Below, piece after piece: positions 1-9,755 of a stretch of 64,000 nucleotides of DNA. The notes beneath the pieces are model-generated. The model did no database searches and was not told where the DNA came from. It was given only the letters and a program-made list of their open reading frames with translations. Positions within the stretch are counted from its first letter, which is position 1. Every line of letters begins with the position of its first letter. The position numbers were made by a program, and so were the translations under genes. The DNA comes from Orthonyx spaldingii (Eukaryota; Chordata; Aves; Passeriformes; Orthonychidae), in the NCBI GenBank assembly GCA_013397795.1, contig VZTJ01004744.1:591342-655341 (forward strand), in the 5' to 3' direction.

Positions 1-151
1 AGGTCCTCGGGGGAGATGTCGGCCTCGAAGCCGCGGTGGAAGTCGGAGTGGCCGTGGCCGTGGCGGGCGGGGTTGAGTTTCTCGTCTCCGAACTGGTCGT
101 ACTGCTTCCTCTTCTCGGGGTTGCTGAGCACGGCGTACGCGTTCCCGATGG
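1..151 (-). CDS. DNAJB12: DNAJB12 exon 4 (partial), end of J domain and start of G/F-like linker
   Basis: Minus-strand reading from 151 starts after a TGTTGCAG acceptor and uses the single G left by the upstream exon to make Ala. It reads AIGNAYAVLSNPEKRKQYDQ, then FGDEKLNPARHGHGHSDFHR, then GFEADISPEDL, and runs off the left edge still open. The first part is J-domain helix IV (YAVLSNPEKRKQYD). The HGHGHSDFHRGFEADISPEDL stretch is the Gly/Phe-type linker typical of the DNAJB12/DNAJB14 pair. The exon is very GC-rich, unlike the flanking intron. The rest of the protein (single transmembrane segment and luminal DUF1977-type C-terminus in known DNAJB12) lies outside the window. Identification over DNAJB14 rests on the N-terminal exon and on the MICU1 neighbour. 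Confidence 0.95.
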
Positions 152-2976
152 CTGCAACACGACAGCGAGCAGGCAGTCAGCTCCTTCCTCCCACACAGCC
201 CTGCAAACTGCCAGCATTTGCCTTTCTCATCACACAGACCAAGAGTCTCGACTACCCACACCTTTCAAACAGGTACCTGGCACACGCCTCTGGCAAATCC
301 AGACAGGAGGAAACCACGCTGAGTGAAAAATCCCTTAATTAATTCAAACGGAGATGTTATGATGTGACTGATAAGGATTTGGTGTGTGTCTCCAGCTGTA
401 AGCAGCTGCATAGGGAAATAAAATTTTAGTTGACAAATTTCATTCAAAAGTGGCATTAAGGGAATTCAACGTCAGGGCCTAAAACCAGAACTGCAAAGAA
501 TTTAAATACGGGCTAAACCCCTGAAAGAGACTTTAAAACTTTCCATAAAAGCTGCTAAGGAAACATTAGCCAGAAGTTGCATCCGTCAGCTATGAATTTC
601 AGTATTTCCAGATGCCACATGCAAGGTGCATAATTACAAGGACTGTTAACCAGTGCCTGTGAGGGTGGACATGTACTGGAACTAAACCCCTGCCAGGTCC
701 CTGGGTTGCCCTCCCTCCAGCCTCAGGAGTTTGAGCCCTTCTCTCAGAACTGCCTGCTGCCCTCCTATTTTATTTCTGTACTCACCTCAGCACATTCCAG
801 CTTCCCACTCCCCTCTGTACCAACACAGCCCAGACCTCCCTGTGCCACAGGGAGCCAAAATGCCCATGGCAGTGGCTGCCTGGTGTGTAAGAGGCAGGGG
901 CAGAAGGGATGATGGAAAGGGGGGCTAATGTTGCCCCTTTTGGAGGAGACCAGCTCCCAGCTTCAACATTTTCCTCCCCACAGTCAGATGGAGGTGTACC
1001 GTTTCTGCTTGGACCCGAGAGTTGGAGGGCAGAGGATGTAATGTCAATACATTCCTTCTCCTTCTTGGTTATAATTAGTGCACCCAGAGCAAACATTTCT
1101 AGAGCCAGGCAGGAAAGCTCGTGGACAAGGACTGACTCAGAGTGTATCAACCACACAGCTGGAAAGAACAAGGGAAGTCATGACAACAAAGCAGTCTAGG
1201 GTTTGTTCACTGTCTGACTTTGTGCTGACAAGGCCCAAGAAATGCCTCATTCCAAAGCAGGATTTTAGCTCCAAGCAGCCAGGTTCAACACTTTTCCCAA
1301 GAGCAGACAGGTAGTGATGCAAATCTGCCACGAGACAGCCTGCAGCCAGCTGGAACTGTGAACTGAGGCGAGGGCTCAGCACAAGACACAGCACCGTATC
1401 AGCGGCCACTGGGACAGTGAATGCCAAGACTTCAGCTAATACATCAACAGAAGGAAAGATTAACTCATATCCTCACAGCAGGGCACGTTTCCCCCTTCAC
1501 CCTCTGGAACCAAAGAGCTGCACTTCAGCTCAGCTCAGGGGCTGAAGGACAGGAAGCTGTGGAGGCAAGGCCTGGAGGAGATAACCCCGCAGCGGGGGAT
1601 AAAGGGCACCTTGCTTAACGCTCCACTTCTGGCACAGAACTCTTGCCAAAGCCTTGGGCAAACATCATTATTCAAGATTACAGATGAGGAAACCTGCCTT
1701 TGGCCACGGAGGGATCCAAGGATGTGCCATGGAGCAGCAGCTCTGCACAGGCAGAGCTGATCCCTGTGTGCAGATACTCTTTCATCTGCCCCCCACACCA
1801 ACACAGGCTCTCCCAAGTAGCTGAGGGTCAGTCACTATTTGTTAACTCTTATCAGGGAAGGATTTAATCTTAAAAGGCTCGAACAAACCTTACATAAGAC
1901 TTTTACTGCTGAGTAAAACATGTACACATGTCTGTGAGGAGCACACCTGGGTACTGTATCAGTACATTCACACCAGGCCAGCCCTGCTCCCTGCTCCAGC
2001 AAAAGTCCCATGCATCTCACTCCCAAAATCAGACTGCTCTGGGGTAGAAGGTACCTTAAAGACCCTCTTCTTCCACCCCTTGCCATGGGCAGGGACGTCT
2101 TCCACTCTCCCAGATTGCTTCAAGCCCCGTCCAACCTGGTCTGGAAAACTTCCAGGGATGGGGCAGCCACAGCTTCTCTGGGCAGCCTGTGCCAGGGCCT
2201 CAGCACTGCCTTAATAATTTCCTCCTAAAAAACAGCCAGAATCAGACTGTTTAAATGCCTTCCAAACCAGTGCTGTAGGACTGGCACCAAGGAGTTCTGT
2301 GTTTAGCTCAACGATAATAACCAAACTTCCACAGCTTGCAGGGGAAAATGGGGTTCTGTGTTCCCAGCAAAAGCATTTCTCTTGGAAAATTACTCTCATT
2401 TTAGAGTATCTTATTACCCAGGAAACATCCCTGCTGCATTTGTAGAGAGGGTCTGAGAACTGGGCTCTTTGCAGCAGAACTGGAGCTCCTGGTGACCTCT
2501 TCTGAGTTCTGCCTGGGCTCACTTGTATGGCTGCTGCAGTTTTACCCTAGAAACTTCCACTTGGGATTTCTATCCACCAATTCCATCCACGGACAGACCG
2601 GTGTTCCCTGGAATGTTTCTCCTGAGGGGTTTGTGAACCCAGTGGTGCTGCACAACTTCACTGGGTTGATCCTGAAAGAATTCCCTCCTGAGCAGCGTGG
2701 CAGGGGGCTGGAGCAGCACACAGGAAGGAGAGACAAAGAGAAGGAAGGCTTCTCCTTCTCCAAGCAACAGAGGTGAATCCTACCCATTTATCCAACCTGT
2801 GTTTATTATTTTAAGCTCATACTTTGTTCATGACACAACCAGCTCTGAAGGGCGACAACTTCACAAAGGGCAGCTTTATTTCCCTCTGCCTGACTCGTGG
2901 GGTTGTTTTGCAGGATTCTCACTAGCCCAGCTCAGTGAGAGTTGGGGGCAAAGCACAAATCTGGAGCTGGCTTTAC
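152..2976 (-). other. DNAJB12: DNAJB12 intron 3
   Basis: The intron has donor GTAAAG (2976 downward) and acceptor TGTTGCAG (ends 152). It contains one old CR1 fragment (about 2020-2221). Otherwise I see no coding or structured feature; open frames here are short and lack homology I recognise. Confidence 0.85.
2020..2221 (-). mobile_element. CR1 LINE 3'-end fragment
   Basis: The plus strand shows the reverse complement of the avian CR1 3' region: a degenerate GGTTGGAAGGGACCTTAAAG-like start, then the CCATGGGCAGGGACGTCTTC block, CCAACCTGG, and the GGGGCAGCCACAGCTTCTCT block. The element therefore points to the minus strand with its 3' end at the left. Several substitutions make it an older copy. 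It lies in DNAJB12 intron 3. Confidence 0.85.
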
Positions 2977-3122
2977 CTTTGAACGCCTCCGTTGCCCCCG
3001 GCGCGTGGTTCTTGTCCGGGTGGAACTTCAGCGCCAGTTTCCTGTAGGCCTTTTTCAGATCCTCATCGGAAGCTTCTCTGCTCACCCCCAGAATTTCATA
3101 GTAGTCTTTGCACTGCTTTACC
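2977..3122 (-). CDS. DNAJB12: DNAJB12 exon 3, core of the J domain
   Basis: The exon is 146 nt, from acceptor CTGGCAG to donor GTAAAG. With the AG carried from exon 2 it reads RVKQCKDYYEILGVSREASD, then EDLKKAYRKLALKFHPDKNH, then APGATEAFK. This is J-domain helices I to III. The HPD tripeptide (about residues 138-140) stimulates Hsp70 ATPase, and the basic helix II (DLKKAYRKLALKF) precedes it. In known DNAJB12 the J domain faces the cytosol and recruits Hsc70 for ER-associated degradation and membrane-protein assembly. All key residues are intact. Confidence 0.97.
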
Positions 3123-4007
3123 CTGCCAGGAGAGAGGGGAGAAAACAGGGATGCTGAGTTCCAGGAGTGAAAACCTCTTTGTCTTGAAGATTTGTCAGCT
3201 CTGAGACTCCTCAGGCAGCACGGTTTCCACGGATGCTGCTCAGGGATCTCTGGATTACGGAGCCCTCGTTCCTCAGAGGGTGACCCAGTTGTTTGCAGCG
3301 ACTCATTCTGGCTGTGCTGGCAGGACCAGCATGGAACCAGTCAGGCCAGTGGAGGTGGAAGGGCCTCTCCTCACACCTGCAGAGGAATGTGATTGGCAAA
3401 CAAACTTCACATTCATCGTGCTCACGTTCTGGGGGCTGTTTGGGAAGGACTACAGGACCTGAAGGATATTGGCCTTTTCCCCTGCACTCTCTCCTCAGCT
3501 AATTCCCAGACCTAAAACTGGCATCAGCTGAATTCCAGAGGAGGAAGGAGGGAGCTGCCCAGGGTGTGCAGCCCAGCTCTGCCTGGGCACACTCACAGCC
3601 CAGCCAAGGCTCCTGCTTCTCACGTGACCAGGCAGAATCCAGCAGGCTGGGTTTTTGGAGAAGTAGATGATGTAACAAACATTCCTGCGAGTCCCTTGGA
3701 GTGGTTCTTGTGCAATCCAGGCCATGCCCAAAACCTTAAACCAAGTTTACCAAGTGACTGCACCTGCACTTCAGTCCTTCAGCTTCCAGAATGGACAAAT
3801 GGGAGAAAGGAATAAAGGGACGCTTGAAATAGAGTTTGGAAAACAAGCAGACCCAACGCAGCTGCCCACCAGGGCTGCTGGAGCAATAAATCCTCCTGGG
3901 CATGTTCTTGACACTATTCCATATGGTTCAAAGCTGAAATCTTTAAAATACTGTGAAAAGCAGACGTGATGAAGCCAAAGAAATGCCCTGGAGAGCTGTG
4001 CACAAAC
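3123..4007 (-). other. DNAJB12: DNAJB12 intron 2
   Basis: The donor is GTTTGT (4007 downward), weaker than consensus at positions +3 and +4. The acceptor is CTGGCAG. I see no repeat or further gene feature in this 885-base stretch. Confidence 0.85.
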
Positions 4008-4185
4008 CTCTTCACTGCATCCAGCTGGTCCTGAGTGTAGCCCTTGGGGGCCTCCCCTCCAGCCTCGCCGTTGGCTGACGTCGGGAAGTCTCCGCTCATC
4101 TTCCTGAACTGGGGGTTTGGGGACTCCCTGGCCTGGGACTGGCCATTGGCCGACTGCTCGTTCTTGTTGAGGGACTCCAGCAGAA
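4008..4185 (-). CDS. DNAJB12: DNAJB12 exon 2, linker between N-terminal helices and J domain
   Basis: The exon is 178 nt, from acceptor TTTCAG to donor GTTTGT. Joined to exon 1 it reads VLLESLNKNEQSANGQSQAR, then a polar linker, then SANGEAGGEAPKGYTQDQLD and AVKR. SANGEAGGE and KGYT..QL.AVKR match the known DNAJB12 linker just before the J domain. The linker is low in hydrophobic residues and probably disordered. Phase 1 in and phase 2 out agree with the neighbouring exons. Confidence 0.95.
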
Positions 4186-5597
4186 CTGAAACGAGAGAAA
4201 GAAAAACATAGAGAAGCAAGCACCAAGCTCAATGTGCCCTTCCAGCAGATCTTCATCTCTGACACCGTTCCAAGACCCCCCATCCTTCCTCAGGAAGACC
4301 CTCACCTTTACACCAAGGTAATCCTTCAGCTCCTGCTGCTCCTCACCCAGGTGTGAGGGCTGCTCCTGAAGATATTCTGCTTCTCCCAACACACACAACC
4401 TCCAGAGAAACCCCAGGACCACCCAGACAGACAGTCCAGGAGCCACAGCACCACCAAAGCAGCGCACCCCTGTCCTTTCTTCCCCTCCATCTCTCCTTGG
4501 CAGCAAAGCATGTCCAAGTTTGTCCTCTAGCACATTGTAAAGCGTATTATTCCTCTTTATCTCCTGCCTTTGAGGGCCTACAGCTGGGGGAGTGATGTGA
4601 CGATGCCATATCTTAAGAGAGCTTAGAAAATAATTCCGTGGGCTGCCAATCCCACGGGGACACTCCCCTGTTGGGGACAGGACAGCAGCACTGGTGGCTG
4701 CCAGCCTGTCACACGAGTCACACGGGTGCTTTGTTCTCCTGGCTCTACCCACGGATTCGGAGCAGCTGTGGAAAACATCTTCCCTCTTAATCACTGATGT
4801 GTATAAATTCACTTTCCCTTTTCTTTTCCTCCTTGCAAGGCTCAGGCACTGTCTGCCATCCTCTCCTGCCAAGAGGGGACAAACATCCAGGCCTGGCCTA
4901 ACCACGCAGGTGACACAATGGAAGGAGACTCCAAGCATCTTTCCATCGTGCATTTCCCTGGCAGCTGGACAGCACCATCTTTTAAAAACTGTTTTTTAAA
5001 CCAAGCATCAGACTGATTTCTTCACCCCCATTAAAAAGAACAGGCACACATGCTACAATGAAACCCAGCCAAGGATATTTACACAGGCCCCAGCGTCCTG
5101 AGCTTGCAGTCCTTTATCCAGACCCCAGAACTGGGAAGGACGTTCCACCTCCTCCCAGGGATTGCACACTACAGACCTTGCACTATGGGGTATCACCTTC
5201 TTTAGGCAACTGCAAACAACACTTGCAGGCCAAGAGATGAGCCAAGATATCCTATCTGGCCCCAGAGCTTGGAGGGGCAAGAAAAATCCACTCAGTAATC
5301 CAAAAGCCAATACAGGATGAGGGATAAAAAGGACAGTGGGTGAAGGAGCAGTAATTCACTGGATGAGCTTTTGGGCTTGGAGGCTTCACAAATTTTAAAA
5401 TAATTTTTTAGAAAAATAAATCCTTCCCTCCCTCATATTCACAACACTCCAGTGGTCACTGAATTACAGCCGTGGGTTTTGATCCTTCCAAACCTGGAGT
5501 GATCTGCCAGGTGATTTTAAATTTCACCTCATGAGGTTGTACCCCCCTTCCTGCTGGTTTGGGCTTAGTTCCCTACAGCTTACCAGGAGATTTTGAT

Positions 5598-5640
5598 TCC
5601 AGAACAGTTTGGGTTGGAAGAGATCTTAAAGCCCATCCAG
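5598..5640 (-). mobile_element. CR1 3'-end stub
   Basis: The short plus-strand match CCAGAACAGTTTGGGTTGGA followed by AGAGATCTTAAAGCCCATCC is the reverse complement of the extreme CR1 3' end. It is separated from the larger CR1 at 5721 by about 80 bases of non-CR1 sequence that recurs near 26472-26546. Confidence 0.7.
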
Positions 5641-5720
5641 CTTCTGGCTACTGGGACTGGGCTAGCAAAGCTGAAGTGAAGGGCTGCACCCTATTGCTCC
5701 TGCCTTCTTCCCTTCCCACA

Positions 5721-6262
5721 GGATTCCAGAATGGTTTGGGTTGAAAGGAATCTTAAATCCCATCTCATTCCACCCCAGCCATGGGCAGGGACACCTCCCA
5801 CTGTCCCAGGCTGCTCCAAGCCCCAATGTCCAGCCTGGCCTTGGACACTGCCAGGGATCCAGGGGCAGCCACAGCTTCTCTGGGCACCCTGTGCCAGGGC
5901 CTGCCCACCCTCCCAGGGAAAAATTCCTTCCCAATATCCCATCTAGCCCTGCCCTCTGGCAGTTGGAAGCCATTCCCTGTGTCCTGCCACTCCAGTTCCT
6001 GATGAAATCCCTCTCGGAATTCCTTTTAGCCTTCAGTCTGGAAGGAGCTGTGAGGTCTCCACACAACCTTCTCTTCTCCAGGCTGAGCAGCCCCAGCTCT
6101 CCCAGCCTGGCTCCGTAGGGGAGGTGCCCCAATCCCCTCAGCAACTCCATGGCCTTCTCTGGGCTCTCTCCAGCAGCTCCAGGTGCTCCCAGTGCTGGGC
6201 CCCAGGGCTGGGACAGCTCTGCAGGTGGGGTCTCACCTGAGTGGGGCAGAGAGGCAGAACCC
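5721..6262 (-). mobile_element. CR1 LINE 3' region, about 540 bp
   Basis: The plus strand runs from GGATTCCAGAATGGTTTGGG through CCATGGGCAGGGACACCTCC, the CAGCCACAGCTTCTCTGGGC block, TCTTCTCCAGGCTGAGCAGC and up to CAGGTGGGGTCTCACCTGAG. This is the standard order of the avian CR1 3' end read in antisense, so the element is on the minus strand and 5'-truncated. It is nearly identical over about 180 bp to the opposite-strand copy near 26270-26450, so it is from a relatively young subfamily. Confidence 0.92.
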
Positions 6263-7322
6263 CCCTCCCCAGGTGCCCACAGCGCAGTTCCCAAACCCAA
6301 GCTCAGAAATCCACAGATGGCCACAGGTCAGTCCCATTCTGCTCTACAGCCCCAGTCCTGCTGCTTTTTGCATCCTCCATGCAGCCCCAGCACAAATTCA
6401 GGGATTACTGAAGCAGAGAGTGCAGCATCAGGTTTCAGCGCTGCCAACTCAGTTCCTCCCCAGCACGTGCCACGGAGCACTTTTCCTCCCTTCTGAGCCA
6501 ACAGTTGCCCAACTTCTGATAAACTTCCCCCAACTCCCACTTAGAGGTGACGAGCTGTGATGGTGCCTTCGCCAACGTGCCCTGACACAGGAGATTTTTG
6601 CTGCAATCCCCTTGCAAAACCTTCCCCTGATCCACAAAAGCCCAGCCAGGGTCAGAGTTTGCAGCATTGGCTGCGCAAGGGCCACGTCACTGAGTGTTGC
6701 CAAACCCCGGGATGGAGATTTCCCAGGAGCTCCACAGAGACTCCGTGACCACCCTGGGATCTCTGGCAGCATTTCCCAACTCCAGACCCAGCAGGACATC
6801 CAGCACAGGGTCCTCGGATGAGGAACTTGGTTGGGTCTGGCCACAAATTAGCACATTGTGTTTAACATGAACCCGCCCTGCTGCCCCCCAGCCTCTGCCT
6901 TCCTCCAAAAGTGATTTTTCCTACCCAGTAATTTCAGCGAAGTATAAATTCCAAAGGAAAACCACACCACACGCACAACACGCTGTGTTTGAGTGATTAG
7001 GAAGCGGCCTGGTGCAACCAAAAAGAGGATTACAGGAAGCCTTGGGACAAACAAGCTGCAAAGCTCAGCCAAAGAATCCAAATTCAGACGAGGTCAAAGT
7101 GAAAAAAAAAAAAAATCTACAGCCCTTTGCATAAAATTCTGCAATGTAAGAACACGCAGGGAAAGAATTGTGTTTGGCTGCTTCCACAAAGTACTTCCCA
7201 CGTTAATTAAAGCTTACAGGAAATCAGAAAAAAATCATAAATCTGGCAGAAAGTGTTCAAGGAGGATTATTTTGTTACATGTGTGAGGGTGTGAGCTCAG
7301 CCACGGCCTGTCTGTCTGCAAA

Positions 7323-7852
7323 CAGAAGGAAACTGCTGGAGGAGGAATAGGAGAGGGAGAGGAGGAAAACGATGAAAACAGCAGAAACAGGAAGAGGAGA
7401 GAGAGAGGAGGAGGAATGGGAGGAGGAAAGGTGGAGGAACAAAAGAAGGGAAGGAGGAAGGATGAGAAGGAGAGGACGAATAAGAGAACGAGATGAGAAG
7501 GAATAGAAGGAGAAGGAATAGGAGGAGTAGAGGAATAGGAGGAGAGAAAGAATCCGAGGGGGAATGCAGGAACAGGGAGGAGAATAGGAGAGGGAGGTGA
7601 AGAATGGGAGGAGGAGAGGAACAGGAATAAGAGGGGGAGAGGAACAGGAGAGGAACAGGAGGAGAAGAAGGAAAGCAACAGAAGGAGGAGAGGGGCAGAA
7701 ACAGGAGGAGGAGAGGAAGAGAAGCAACAGGAAAGGAGGAATAGGAGGGGGAAAGGAAGAATATAAGGAGCAGAGGAACAGGAGGAGGAGAAAAGGAATA
7801 GGAGAAGAGGAATACGAGGAAGAGGAAAGGAGGAATAGGAGGAGGAGAAGGG
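7323..7852 (+). repeat. Polypurine (GGA/GAA-rich) tract
   Basis: About 530 bases of the plus strand consist almost only of A and G, with irregular AGGAGGAGGAATAGGAG-type units and very few pyrimidines. The transcribed strand of DNAJB12 is therefore pyrimidine-rich in its RNA. Long open frames on both strands here (Ser/Leu/Pro-rich on minus, Arg/Glu/Gly-rich on plus) are composition artefacts. Mirror-symmetric stretches could form triplex DNA; this is inference. Confidence 0.95.
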
Positions 7853-8083
7853 CTTTTCGCAGCCCCCCGAGAACCCCTCACTCGCCCTGCCAAGCTCCTG
7901 CCCTCCCCTCAGCGCTGCTCGCCAGCAGCGGGTGCTGTGCCCGCGGCTCAGGGCTCCCACAGCAGCGCGGGGCCGGGCAGCCGGGCCCCCTTCCCTTCCC
8001 TTCCCGGCCCCCTCCTCACTGCGAGCCCCCGCTAAACACAGAGGCCGCGGGCCGGCGGTCCCCGATCCCGGCCCGCCGCTTCT

Positions 8084-8191
8084 CGGTCCCAGGCGGCCCC
8101 CGGTCTCCGGAGATCTCCGATCCCAGGCGGTCTCAGGAGATCCCCGGTTCCGGGCGGTCCCAGCAGATCCCCGCTCCCGGGCGGTGCCACA
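8084..8191 (+). repeat. 27-bp GC-rich tandem repeat
   Basis: Three 27-base units begin at 8111, 8138 and 8165, each of the form AGATCCCCG-CCCGGGCGGT-CC. A degenerate fourth copy lies before them. They lie in the CpG island within DNAJB12 intron 1, about 170-270 bases downstream of its donor. Confidence 0.85.
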
Positions 8192-8355
8192 GCCCGAGAC
8201 CCCCGGACACTCCCCGGGACCCCGCCGAACTCGCTTTCCCGGCGTGCCCCGCGCGCACCGCGCAGGCGCGCTGCGGGTGAGAGGTCAGGCCCGGCGGCGG
8301 CCGCGCAGGCCGCGCTCCCCCGGGCCCCCCGCCGCGCCCCCGGCCCGGCGCTCAC

Positions 8356-8488
8356 CGCGGACCCGCTGCGAGGGGTACAAGCGCTGCGCCTTCTCCAGGA
8401 AGCGGCGGGCCTTGTCGGGCTGGTTGGCCTTGACGGCGGCCAGCGCGATACCGATGCACCGCTCCGCCTCGTCCCGGTTCGACTCCAT
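8356..8488 (-). CDS. DNAJB12: DNAJB12 exon 1 with start codon
   Basis: The ATG at 8488-8486 lies in GCCGCCATGG, a full Kozak match. It reads MESNRDEAERCIGIALAAVK, then ANQPDKARRFLEKAQRLYPS, then QRVR, followed by donor GTGAGC. The family N-terminus MESN.DEAERCI.IAL..VK and KA.RFLEKAQRLYP is well known for DNAJB12 and contains the tetratricopeptide-like helical pair shared with DNAJB14. The exon has 133 nt and leaves phase 1. The start is chosen because it is the first ATG with this conserved N-terminus. Sequence upstream is 25 bases of 5' UTR before the gap. Confidence 0.96.
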
Positions 8489-8513
8489 GGCGGCGGCGAC
8501 CGGGCGGGGGGGC

Positions 8514-9391
8514 NNNNNNNNNNNNNNNNNNNNNNNNNNNNNNNNNNNNNNNNNNNNNNNNNNNNNNNNNNNNNNNNNNNNNNNNNNNNNNNNNNNNNNN
8601 NNNNNNNNNNNNNNNNNNNNNNNNNNNNNNNNNNNNNNNNNNNNNNNNNNNNNNNNNNNNNNNNNNNNNNNNNNNNNNNNNNNNNNNNNNNNNNNNNNNN
8701 NNNNNNNNNNNNNNNNNNNNNNNNNNNNNNNNNNNNNNNNNNNNNNNNNNNNNNNNNNNNNNNNNNNNNNNNNNNNNNNNNNNNNNNNNNNNNNNNNNNN
8801 NNNNNNNNNNNNNNNNNNNNNNNNNNNNNNNNNNNNNNNNNNNNNNNNNNNNNNNNNNNNNNNNNNNNNNNNNNNNNNNNNNNNNNNNNNNNNNNNNNNN
8901 NNNNNNNNNNNNNNNNNNNNNNNNNNNNNNNNNNNNNNNNNNNNNNNNNNNNNNNNNNNNNNNNNNNNNNNNNNNNNNNNNNNNNNNNNNNNNNNNNNNN
9001 NNNNNNNNNNNNNNNNNNNNNNNNNNNNNNNNNNNNNNNNNNNNNNNNNNNNNNNNNNNNNNNNNNNNNNNNNNNNNNNNNNNNNNNNNNNNNNNNNNNN
9101 NNNNNNNNNNNNNNNNNNNNNNNNNNNNNNNNNNNNNNNNNNNNNNNNNNNNNNNNNNNNNNNNNNNNNNNNNNNNNNNNNNNNNNNNNNNNNNNNNNNN
9201 NNNNNNNNNNNNNNNNNNNNNNNNNNNNNNNNNNNNNNNNNNNNNNNNNNNNNNNNNNNNNNNNNNNNNNNNNNNNNNNNNNNNNNNNNNNNNNNNNNNN
9301 NNNNNNNNNNNNNNNNNNNNNNNNNNNNNNNNNNNNNNNNNNNNNNNNNNNNNNNNNNNNNNNNNNNNNNNNNNNNNNNNNNNNNNNNNNN
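8514..9391. other. Assembly gap (878 N)
   Basis: A run of N sits between the DNAJB12 5' UTR and a G-rich minisatellite. Both flanks are extremely GC-rich, and the right flank is already repeat, so the missing part probably contains more of the same repeat plus the DNAJB12 transcription start. The open frames bridging it are not real. Confidence 0.99.
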
Positions 9392-9755
9392 GGGATTTTG
9401 GGGGAGACACCGGGATTCTGGTGGGAAACGCCGGGATTTTGGGGAAAACGCAGGGATTTTGGGGGAGACACCGGGATTCTGGGGGGAGACACCGGGATTT
9501 GGGGGGAAACCACCTGGATTTTGGGGGAGACACCGGAATTTTGGGGGAGGGGAGACACCGGGATTTTGGGGGAGACACCGGGATTCTGGGGGGAGACACC
9601 GGGATTTGGGGGGAAACCACCTGGATTTTGGGGGAGACACCGGAATTTTGGGGAGAAACACCGGGATTTTGGGGAGAGAGACACTGGGATTTTGGGGGAG
9701 ACACTGGGATTTGGGGGGGGGAAGACCGCAATTTTGGGGCAGACACCGGGATTCC
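9392..9755 (+). repeat. G-rich minisatellite with higher-order structure
   Basis: Units of about 20-22 bases resembling GGGATTTTGGGGGAGACACC repeat about 17 times, with variants such as GGATTCTGGGGGG and GAAACCACCT. A block of about 107 bases recurs (start near 9453 and again near 9560), showing higher-order repetition. Runs of 4-8 G every 20 bases on the plus strand favour G-quadruplexes. The repeat abuts the gap and so is of unknown total length. Confidence 0.95.

Larger units (their letters stand above)
4186..8355 (-). other. DNAJB12: DNAJB12 intron 1
   Basis: The donor is GTGAGC (8355 downward) and the acceptor is TTTCAG. It holds CR1 copies (5598-5640, 5721-6262), a long GGA-rich polypurine tract (7323-7852), a 27-bp tandem repeat (8084-8191) and the inner half of the promoter CpG island. 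First introns with CpG-rich 5' ends often carry regulatory elements; no specific one can be assigned here. I see nothing in 4186-5590 or 6270-7320 beyond unique sequence. Confidence 0.85.
7860..8513 (-). promoter_or_regulatory. DNAJB12: DNAJB12 promoter CpG island (truncated by gap)
   Basis: From about 7860 to the gap at 8514 the sequence turns very GC-rich with dense CpG and spans exon 1. Immediately upstream of the start codon the minus strand reads as a GC-box-like C-rich run and then the Kozak context GCCGCCATGG. No TATA box is visible, as expected for a housekeeping CpG-island promoter. The transcription start is probably inside or just left of the gap and cannot be placed. Confidence 0.75.

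Noticed and set aside
4096..4953. 285-codon minus-strand open frame
   Set aside because: It runs through DNAJB12 exon 2 in a different frame and into intron 1. The peptide has no family resemblance, and the phase-consistent exon explains the coding signal.
7235..7960. Minus-strand Ser/Leu/Pro-rich open frames of 150-241 codons
   Set aside because: They are translations of the polypurine tract, open in several frames because the tract lacks stop-codon composition. No domain.
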